This document shows, one piece after another, positions 57,630 to 64,000 of a DNA stretch of 64,000 bases; position 1 is the first letter of the stretch, and each line of letters starts with the position of its first letter. The notes beneath the pieces are model-generated. The model was not told the origin of the DNA and ran no database searches. It was given only the letters and a program-made list of their open reading frames with translations. Location of the stretch: contig NZ_CP100647.1 in the NCBI RefSeq assembly GCF_024266585.1, forward strand, positions 1,593,001 through 1,657,000, written 5' to 3'. The stretch is from Xanthomonas sacchari. GTDB taxonomy: Bacteria; Pseudomonadota; Gammaproteobacteria; Xanthomonadales; Xanthomonadaceae. A program made the position numbers and the translations under genes.

Positions 57630-58883
57630 TCATGACGCGGCGGCTGCCGGGTCGGCAATGCGGCGCTGCGGCATGATGTCGGCGGCCTGCGCCGGGCCGT
57701 CGAGGAACAGCATCTGCGGCGGCGGATGCATCAGGAACTGCTGGTGCGAGATGTTCCAGGCGTAGGCGCCAGCCAGCGGGAACGCCAGGCAGTCGCCGGG
57801 CGCCAGCGCGGCCACCGGCTGGTCGCGGGCCAGCACGTCCTTGGGCGTGCACAGCTGGCCGACCAGGGTCACCCGCGCGTTGCGCAGCACCGGCGGCTGC
57901 ATGCCGCGCAGCACCAGGAACGGATGGTCGTGGCCCTGCGCGGCGGGCGTGCGGAAATGATGGGTGCCGCCGCGGCCGATGGCGAACTGCGCGCCATGGC
58001 TGCGCTTGATGTCCAGCACCTCCATCAGGTACCAGCCGCAGGCGGCGCTGACGTAGCGGCCCGGTTCCAGGCGCAGCTGCAGGCCCTCGCCGTGCGTGCG
58101 CAGCAGCGCCGGCAGGCCCGCGCAGAACGCGGCCCAGTCGAACGAGGCCGCCGGATCGGCGTAGTCCACGCCGAAGCCGCCGCCGGCGTTCACCGTCAGC
58201 GGGCCCAGCGCATAGGCCTGACGCCAGCCCTGCACGGTCTGCAGGTAGTGCGCGATCAGCCGCAGCTGCAGTTGCGCATCGCGCTGGTGCGACAGCAAGT
58301 GGAAGTGGAAGCCGTCCAGGCGCAGACCGCTCGCGCCGCGCAGCACCTGCATGGTCGCGTCCAGGTCTTCCACGTCCAGGCCGAACGGCGAGGGCCGCCC
58401 GCCCATCACCAGACGCGTGTCCTGCATGCCTGGCACCACGATGTTCAGGCGCAGGAACACCGACAGCGGCCGTGTGCGCGCCGCGGCGATGCGGGCAAGC
58501 CGTTGCAGTTCGCCCAGGCTTTCCACGTGCACGCTGCAGTCGGGCAGGCTCGCGGCCAGCTGCAGCTCGGCATCGAGCTTGCCGGGGCCGCCGAACAGCA
58601 GCCGGCGGCCCGGCTGCTGCGCGTGCAGCCACTGCAGCTCGCCGCCGGACGCCGCCTCGAAGCCGTCCACCCACGGCGCCAGGGTGCGCAGCAGCGCCGG
58701 CTCGGCATTGGCCTTGGCCGCATAGAACAGTTCGCAACCGGCCGGCAGGTGCGCGCGCAGCATCGCCGCGTGCGCCTGCAGCGCCGCCAGGTCGTAGACG
58801 TAGGCGCAGACCGGGCCGTCGGCCTGTGCGCGCAGCCGCGCCAGGGCCGCCGGCAGCGGCGCCGGATCGATGCGCAGGCTCAT
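57630..58883 (-). CDS. xssE: PLP-dependent decarboxylase of siderophore synthesis (PvsE/XssE-like)
   Basis: A 417-residue fold-type III decarboxylase of the LysA/DAP family. The PLP lysine is in LFYAAKANAEPAL (Lys57). The phosphate loop is NAGGGFGVDY, and EPGRYVSAACGWY holds the substrate-contact motif. In vibrioferrin-type pathways the equivalent PvsE decarboxylates the serine-derived unit to ethanolamine. It is the last gene of the xss operon: its ATG overlaps the xssD stop by 4 bases. The lettering follows the pvsA-E order. The decarboxylase family is certain, the exact substrate is inferred. Confidence 0.9.
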   Translation of the reverse strand: MSLRIDPAPLPAALARLRAQADGPVCAYVYDLAALQAHAAMLRAHLPAGCELFYAAKANAEPALLRTLAPWVDGFEAASGGELQWLHAQQPGRRLLFGGPGKLDAELQLAASLPDCSVHVESLGELQRLARIAAARTRPLSVFLRLNIVVPGMQDTRLVMGGRPSPFGLDVEDLDATMQVLRGASGLRLDGFHFHLLSHQRDAQLQLRLIAHYLQTVQGWRQAYALGPLTVNAGGGFGVDYADPAASFDWAAFCAGLPALLRTHGEGLQLRLEPGRYVSAACGWYLMEVLDIKRSHGAQFAIGRGGTHHFRTPAAQGHDHPFLVLRGMQPPVLRNARVTLVGQLCTPKDVLARDQPVAALAPGDCLAFPLAGAYAWNISHQQFLMHPPPQMLFLDGPAQAADIMPQRRIADPAAAAS

Positions 58884-60637
58884 GCCGCGACCTGCCGCAG
58901 CGTCGCGGCGCCGATCGGGTTGGGCAGGAAGCTGTAGTCGGCATGGCGGTCGGCGCGCTGCAGCAGGCGCAGGCGCAGGTTGTTCTTGGCCGGCAGCGGC
59001 GCGCCCTCAAGAAGGGCCTGCAGCGCCGGCTGCGCGCCGTGGCGGTGCTGCCAGCTGCGGGCGATGTCGCCGACGATCTGCCACAGCTGCCGTTCGCGGC
59101 GGTCGTGGCCGTCGGCGAGGTGGAAGATCGCCTCGGCCAGGTTGTTGACCAGCGCGCAGTAGGCGATGCGGTTCCAGCCGCGTTCGGCGCTGTAGTACAG
59201 CGACTGCCGCGCGGTTTCGGACATGCCGGGCAGGCGCGCGGCCGGCCAGCGCGACGGCAGCAGCTTGGTGCCTTCCAGGTCGCGGATCCATACCTGCGTC
59301 GGCAGCCCGTCCTCGCAGCCGATCACGGTGTTCTGCAGGTGCGGCTCCAGCACGATGCCGTAGGCGAACCAGGCGCTCCACACGCCGTCCAGCAGCAACT
59401 GCGCATAGGCGCGGAACCAGGTCGCGGTGGCCGCCTCCAGGCTGCTGCCGCTGCGCTGCGCCAGCGTCCGCAACGCGGCGGCACAGGCCGGCCGGCCATG
59501 GGCGTCGTTGGTGAACAGAGCGCCGGCCACCTGCGGGCGATAGCGCGCCCGCTGCGTTGCCGGGATCGCCTGCCGGTACAGCATGCCGAAGCTCTCGCCG
59601 AGTGCACGGCAGGCCTGGGCGTCGGCGTCCAGCGCGGAGAAGTCCAGGTCGGTGGCGGCCGGCTCCAGCAGCACGTGGAAGCCGGGCACGCGCTGCGCCA
59701 GCGCCTGCCAGTCCGGTGCCAGCAGGCGGGTCAGCGCCACCGCGCTTTCCAGTTCGTACCAGGCGTTCTTGCGCACGCAGTTGGTCAGGCGCACATGCAC
59801 CGACAGCTTGAGGAAATAGTCGAGGTCGGCGTGGTACAGCGTGCGCACCGACGAGGTCGGACGCAGCGCCAGACCGCGCTCGCCCAGCGGTTCGATCCAG
59901 CCACGCGCCTGCGCCTGGCGCAGGAGCGGGTGCGCCAGCACGCGTTCGGCTTCCCACGGATGGCACGGGTACAGGCCGGCGCCGCCGCCGGCCTGCGCCA
60001 GGGTCGCGCGCACGTCCTGGCCCTGCGCGCGGTACAGGCGCGGATCAATGCGGAACCAGAACAGCGGGAAGGCGCTGCGCGCTTCCGGCGAGCACGCCAG
60101 CACCTGTTCCAGCGGCACGCCCTCGCGGCTCTTGGGCGTGGGATGGAAGGCATGTCCCCACAGCATCGACTGCTCGGCATCGATCAGCGCCTCGCCGGTG
60201 GGCGGCGCGGTCTCGGCCTGGCGCAGCAACTGCGCGGTGATGGCGATGCTGTTGGCGCTCTGCGCCAGCAGTTCCAGGTTGGGCGCCTGTTCGCCCTCGC
60301 TCAGCTCCTGCAGCAGCAGGCGCACCAGTGCCTCTGCATCCAGGCAGTGCCAGGGATGGCCGTCGGCCTTGAGGTAGGGCGCCGAGGCGAAGCGGCAGCG
60401 GCCCAGGCGGTCGGCATGCGCCAGGCGTACGCACAGCCTCGCACCGGAGGGCAGGCGCAGGCGCAGCCAGCGTTCGCCGGCGGCGGCCACGCCGGGCCGG
60501 TCCCGGCCACGGTAGTCGAATTCGGCCAAGCCGCGACCGAGCGCGACTTCGCGCAGGTAGCAGTTGAGCCAGCAAGTGATCGCCTGCGCTTGCGCCAGGC
60601 TGTCGTACCACGGGTCATGCATCGGCAACGGGGACAT
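58880..60637 (-). CDS. xssD: NRPS-independent siderophore synthetase (IucA/IucC family, PvsD/XssD-like)
   Basis: A 585-residue ATP-dependent ligase that joins a carboxylate such as citrate or 2-oxoglutarate to an amine or alcohol. The NIS signature HPTPKSREG is at residues 165-173. KLSVHVRLTNCVRKN and PHLQNTVIG (for EAHLQN) follow, with GSSL-type loops, and the FhuF-like C-terminal domain occupies the last 150 residues. The start at 60637 has GGAGA at eight bases and overlaps xssC by 23 bases; an internal ATG at 60622 is less likely. It corresponds to PvsD by position. Confidence 0.92.
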   Translation of the reverse strand: MSPLPMHDPWYDSLAQAQAITCWLNCYLREVALGRGLAEFDYRGRDRPGVAAAGERWLRLRLPSGARLCVRLAHADRLGRCRFASAPYLKADGHPWHCLDAEALVRLLLQELSEGEQAPNLELLAQSANSIAITAQLLRQAETAPPTGEALIDAEQSMLWGHAFHPTPKSREGVPLEQVLACSPEARSAFPLFWFRIDPRLYRAQGQDVRATLAQAGGGAGLYPCHPWEAERVLAHPLLRQAQARGWIEPLGERGLALRPTSSVRTLYHADLDYFLKLSVHVRLTNCVRKNAWYELESAVALTRLLAPDWQALAQRVPGFHVLLEPAATDLDFSALDADAQACRALGESFGMLYRQAIPATQRARYRPQVAGALFTNDAHGRPACAAALRTLAQRSGSSLEAATATWFRAYAQLLLDGVWSAWFAYGIVLEPHLQNTVIGCEDGLPTQVWIRDLEGTKLLPSRWPAARLPGMSETARQSLYYSAERGWNRIAYCALVNNLAEAIFHLADGHDRRERQLWQIVGDIARSWQHRHGAQPALQALLEGAPLPAKNNLRLRLLQRADRHADYSFLPNPIGAATLRQVAA

Positions 60638-61787
60638 GGATGGTTCTCCGAACGGACGTGAGCATCAGGGCCGGCAGCAGCGCCAGCAGGGCGGCCGCGG
60701 CGGCGGCGAGGAACGGCACGGCCAGACCATGGCCTTGCACCAGGGCGCCGGCGAGGGCGCCGCCGGCGACGCCGGCGTACTTGCCGGCGGCATCGAATCG
60801 GCCGAACAACTGGCCCGCGCCGCGGCCGCCGGCGATCTCGGCGAGGCTGCGGTTGAGGCCGCGCAGCGCCATCCACATGCCCAGGCCGAACAGCAGCCGC
60901 GCCGCGATCAGCCAGCCGGGCGTGGCCGGCGCCATCTGCAGCAGGCAGGCCAGTGCGAACAGCGCCAGGCCCACGGGCAGCGGCGACGCGCGGTGGTCGC
61001 GGCCGCGCCAGCACGGCATCAGCACCAGGTAGACCAGGTGCGGCAGGCTGTACAGCAGGCCGGCGACCGCGCTGCTGCCGATGCCGTGCGCTTGCGCATA
61101 CGGCAGGAAGTACGGAAACGTCACCACCATCGCGAAGCAGAACAGGAACTGCGCGGTCCACAGCGCCCAGCGCTGGCGGCGCTGCGCCGCGTCCACGTGC
61201 GGCACGGCGGGCGCGGACGCGGGTATCGTCGGCGCGCGCGGCGGATCGGCCGGCAACCGCCAGCTGAGCGCGAAGGCGAGCAGCGGCAGCAGCGCCAGAT
61301 AGCGGTACAGCGACTGTGCCGGCCCCAGCGCGGTGGCCAGGCCGAGCAGCGCCGGGGCGGTGACCATCGCCAGCCGCGCCGAGAACTGGGTCCAGTCCAG
61401 CGCCCGTGCCAGCGAGCCGCTCTGTGCCTGGCTGCTGAGATACGCGTTGGTCGCGGCCAGCGAGCCGCCGCAGGCGCCCTGCACGATCAGACCGGCGACC
61501 AGCCAGCCCAGGTTCGGGGCGAAGCCGGCCATGGCGAAGCCCAGCGCCAGGCCGAGCTGCGCGCGCAGCAGCGAGCGCTTGCGTCCGTAGCGGTCCGCCA
61601 GCCGCCCCCAGGCGCCGGCGGTGAGCGCGGTGCACAGCGTCGGCAGCACGTACAGCACGCCGCTCCAGCCGATCGCCGCGCCCGGCGCCAGCTGCTGCAG
61701 CACCTGCGGCAGGAACAGCGGCATGCCCAGTGCGGTGAAGGCGGCCAGGTAGTGCGCGGCCAGCACCGGGCCGAGCAGGCGCTTCAT
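60615..61787 (-). CDS. xssC: MFS siderophore exporter (PvsC/XssC-like)
   Basis: A 390-residue major facilitator with about 12 helices, starting MKRLLGPVLAAHYLAAFTAL. The loop 2-3 motif GRLADRYGRKRSLL is the MFS signature. Its place between two NIS synthetases is that of PvsC, the vibrioferrin exporter. The ATG at 61787 overlaps the xssB stop by 4 bases, and its own 3' end overlaps xssD by 23. It would carry the finished siderophore from cytoplasm to periplasm. A run of open frame upstream is antisense and out of register. Confidence 0.92.
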   Translation of the reverse strand: MKRLLGPVLAAHYLAAFTALGMPLFLPQVLQQLAPGAAIGWSGVLYVLPTLCTALTAGAWGRLADRYGRKRSLLRAQLGLALGFAMAGFAPNLGWLVAGLIVQGACGGSLAATNAYLSSQAQSGSLARALDWTQFSARLAMVTAPALLGLATALGPAQSLYRYLALLPLLAFALSWRLPADPPRAPTIPASAPAVPHVDAAQRRQRWALWTAQFLFCFAMVVTFPYFLPYAQAHGIGSSAVAGLLYSLPHLVYLVLMPCWRGRDHRASPLPVGLALFALACLLQMAPATPGWLIAARLLFGLGMWMALRGLNRSLAEIAGGRGAGQLFGRFDAAGKYAGVAGGALAGALVQGHGLAVPFLAAAAAALLALLPALMLTSVRRTIHVPVADA

Positions 61788-63580
61788 CGCGCCGTCCCGG
61801 CCGCGAGCGCACGCGCCGCCAGCGCGTCCTCGCGCAGCAGGTTGGGCGCGCTGTCGCCGTAGAACTTGTTGATGTCCGCCGCGCCGGTGATCTGCTTGCC
61901 GAGCAGGCTGCCGGCGCTGAGCAGGTACTTCACCGGCAGCTTCGGTGCGTCCAGCAGCGCCTGCGCCGGCGCGGTGTCGATGCCGTCCTCGCGCAGCGCG
62001 CGCAGGGTGCCGTGCAGGCGCGCGCGCAGCAATGCGTACAGCGGCGCGCGCAGCCCCGGTTGCCATTCCGCCAACCCTTCCAGCACCGCCTGCAGGTCCA
62101 ACTGCAGGATGATGGTGCAGAACATCCGCGCCAGCGCGGCGTCGTCCTGCACCGGGATGCGCGCATCGCGCGGCGCGCCCAGCGCGGCCAGCGCCGGCCG
62201 TTGCGCGTGCAGGCGCGACAGCAGCACCCGCGCCGCGTCGTTGTCCTTGAGCAGCAGCCGCGGCGCGCGGCCGGCGGCATAGATCAGCACGCTGTTCTGC
62301 TGGTTGGCCTCCAGCGCGATGCCGTAGCGCAGCCACAGCCGCAGGTGCACCTGGCACATCAGCGCCAGGTAGCCGTCCCACCAGGCGCTGAGGTCGCCAC
62401 CATGGAAGCGTTCGGCCAGGTGCACCGCCAGTGGCCGTCCATCCGGCAACGCCGCGCACAGGCCGGCCACCGGCACCAGGGTCGCCTCCGGCAGCGCCGG
62501 ATAGCGGCGCAGCAGGTAGGACAGATGCCGGGTCTCGCCGACATGGCCGGCATGCGCCTCGTCCACGTGCAGGTAGCGTTCACCCAGCGCCGGATCGTGC
62601 GCGGCGAGGTCGCGCAGCACGCGTTCGAACCAGTGCCCGTCGTACAGCGTGGACGGCTTGATCAGGCGCAGGTTGAGCGCGCCGAGGGTGCGCATCGGCA
62701 CCGGCAGCTTCAGGTGATGATCGGGAAACGCCAGCGGGATCACCGTGCGCAGCGACAGCGACGGGCGCACCTGCAGCCATGGCTGCGGCGCGGCGATCGC
62801 GCCCTCCGGCAGGGCGAAGGCGTCCTCGCCCAGGCGCGCGAAGACCAGCGGGTGCAGTGGCCAGGCGACATGGTCGGCGTCCAGCGCCGGGTCCAGGCCG
62901 AGCATGCTCGGGCGCGGCCAGAACGCCGGCGGCGGCGTGGTCTGGGTGACCTGCGCGGCCGGCAGCGCCAGCCAGCGCAGCGCGAAGCTGGGGCCGAACT
63001 CCGGCGCGTAGCGCGGCAGGTCGGCGTCGTCGAGGCCGAGCTTGGCGCGTGCGCTGGGATAGAACGGATGGTCGCGGTGGCTGGCCAGCTGTTCGCAGCG
63101 ATAGGCGCGTTCGTACGCGTCGGCGGCATCCAGCGCGCCGGCCAGCAGCGGCCGTTGCTGCGCGTAGGCCTGCCGCGCCAGCGCGCGCTGGCGCACCGCG
63201 CACTCGGCTTCCTCGACATAGGCGCGGTGCAGGGCCTGGGTCTGCGCGTCGAGCCCGGCGCTCAGCCGCGCCAGCCACTGCGCCGCGCCGGATTCGAACG
63301 TGCTGCGCTGCGAAGTGTGCAGGACCCAGCCGTCGCTGCAGGCACTGACGGTCTGCAGGTAGCCGGCGCGGCGCAGCGGCAGCCACAGTTCGCCATCGGG
63401 CAGATGCCCGATGCGCCACCAGGTGGCGTCCGCCGGCAGCGGCGCCTGCGCCCAGGCGGCGAGCACCGCCGGCGGTGGGGTGGCGGCAGCGCCGCGGCTG
63501 ACGATGCCGTGCAGGTCCTCGCGCAGGCAGGCGTCGATCACGCGCAGGTCGATGTAGCGGCGGTCGGCGTCCCGGTTCAT
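61784..63580 (-). CDS. xssB: NRPS-independent siderophore synthetase (IucA/IucC family, PvsB/XssB-like)
   Basis: A 598-residue NIS synthetase. The conserved HPFYPSARAKLGLDD is at residues 171-185, the active-site HPxxPxxRxxxG form of the motif. KLPVPMRTLGALNLRLIKPS follows, with EANQQNSVLIY as the substrate-loop equivalent of EAHLQN. The FhuF-like C-terminal domain ends NKFYGDSAPNLLRED. The ATG at 63580 overlaps the xssA stop by 4 bases. By order it matches PvsB. Sequence differs widely from XssD, as expected of the two separate condensation steps. Confidence 0.92.
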   Translation of the reverse strand: MNRDADRRYIDLRVIDACLREDLHGIVSRGAAATPPPAVLAAWAQAPLPADATWWRIGHLPDGELWLPLRRAGYLQTVSACSDGWVLHTSQRSTFESGAAQWLARLSAGLDAQTQALHRAYVEEAECAVRQRALARQAYAQQRPLLAGALDAADAYERAYRCEQLASHRDHPFYPSARAKLGLDDADLPRYAPEFGPSFALRWLALPAAQVTQTTPPPAFWPRPSMLGLDPALDADHVAWPLHPLVFARLGEDAFALPEGAIAAPQPWLQVRPSLSLRTVIPLAFPDHHLKLPVPMRTLGALNLRLIKPSTLYDGHWFERVLRDLAAHDPALGERYLHVDEAHAGHVGETRHLSYLLRRYPALPEATLVPVAGLCAALPDGRPLAVHLAERFHGGDLSAWWDGYLALMCQVHLRLWLRYGIALEANQQNSVLIYAAGRAPRLLLKDNDAARVLLSRLHAQRPALAALGAPRDARIPVQDDAALARMFCTIILQLDLQAVLEGLAEWQPGLRAPLYALLRARLHGTLRALREDGIDTAPAQALLDAPKLPVKYLLSAGSLLGKQITGAADINKFYGDSAPNLLREDALAARALAAGTAR

Positions 63581-64000
63581 GCGGCCGCTCCGGTGGCGGT
63601 GTCGATGCGCCAGCGCAGCGATGCCTCGGCGCTGGCCAGCGCCTGCTGCAGGTCCGACTCGGTGTCGGCGAGCACGTCCAGCACGCCCAGGTAATCCTTG
63701 TTGGAATGGCTCAGGCGGATGGCGTCGCCAGGTTGCCGCAGGCGCCGGTAGCGCGCTTCCCAGCCGGCGTCGCTGCTGCCGTGGTCGGCGCTGGCCACCG
63801 CCAGCGTGCCGTCGTGCTCGGCCACGTAGTAGCGCACCAGCGCCTGCGCGCGGCGCGCCTGCAGCGCCGGCAGCGGCCGACTCAGGTGCAGGCCGAGCAC
63901 GCTGTCGAACCAGTGCCCGCCGAACAGGCGATGGAGCAGGAATTCGCGGCCGTCGCCGATGCTGCGGTAGTTGATCTCCACCAGCACCGGCCCGTCGGCG
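63577..64000 (-). CDS. xssA: ATP-grasp ligase of siderophore synthesis (PvsA/XssA-like), 5' end outside window
   Basis: The last 140 residues of an ATP-grasp protein; the start lies past the right edge. The visible part begins ADGPVLVEINYRSIGDGREF, where VEINYR is the metal- and phosphate-binding end of the ATP-grasp core (compare ExN in biotin carboxylase and D-Ala ligase). A helical C-terminal tail follows. In the vibrioferrin cluster PvsA is an ATP-grasp enzyme in first position, as here. Any Fur-controlled promoter for the operon lies outside the window. Confidence 0.85.
   Translation of the reverse strand, partial: ADGPVLVEINYRSIGDGREFLLHRLFGGHWFDSVLGLHLSRPLPALQARRAQALVRYYVAEHDGTLAVASADHGSSDAGWEARYRRLRQPGDAIRLSHSNKDYLGVLDVLADTESDLQQALASAEASLRWRIDTATGAAA

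Overview
The window is a stretch of high-GC gammaproteobacterial chromosome that I read as Xanthomonas (Xanthomonadaceae). The evidence is the order pilB, pilR, pilS, sucC, sucD, a complete vibrioferrin/xanthoferrin-type siderophore operon (xss), GTAG-headed REP elements, and dispersed GGGAATCGGG-type intergenic repeats. I see no rRNA or tRNA genes, CRISPR array, prophage or intact insertion sequence. I cannot fix the species.

Layout. 1-3354 (minus): four tightly packed surface-glycan genes (GT2 with membrane tail, methyltransferase, flippase-like membrane protein, GT4 cut by the window edge) divergent from pilB. 3488-8558: type IV pilus ATPase PilB and the convergent two-component pair PilR/PilS. 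8940-11007: succinyl-CoA synthetase sucCD with a strong terminator. 11208-14833: a DUF2254 membrane protein divergent from a short PQQ-dependent dehydrogenase. 15526-20936: NAD synthetase, then ergothioneine genes egtB-egtD divergent from a class V PLP enzyme. 21348-24581: betaine-type ABC transporter with a binding-protein/permease fusion, and a secreted clan-A glycosidase. 24854-28665: bamD divergent from rluD-pgeF-DUF4166-DCC. 28685-33321: chemoreceptor and membrane glucose dehydrogenase. 33622-37599: trehalose operon otsB-GH15-otsA. 37763-44315: TonB receptor, DUF3574 lipoprotein, GNAT, permease and DUF3014 protein. 44608-50191: glutathione transferase, clpB with a sigma-32 promoter, HAD hydrolase, metY. 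50400-57575: LysR/FUSC pair, SDR remnant, AraC/Fsr-type efflux pair, sterol-desaturase-like protein, PsiF. 57630-64000 (minus): the siderophore operon xssE-D-C-B-A, with xssA running off the end.

Many genes form translationally coupled runs with 4-base overlaps (the glycan genes, egtBD, the ABC pair, GH15-otsA, clpB-HAD, most of the xss junctions). Four compact two-armed REP elements lie between convergent genes (nadE/egtD, egtE/ABC permease, DUF3014/GST, metY/LysR); a fifth, weaker one lies in the long spacer before nadE. Shared themes are the cell surface (pili, glycans, BamD, TonB receptor), stress protection (ergothioneine, trehalose, betaine uptake, ClpB) and iron acquisition. The bamD-rluD-pgeF-clpB neighbourhood known from E. 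coli is recognisable here but is split by about 18 kb of accessory genes.
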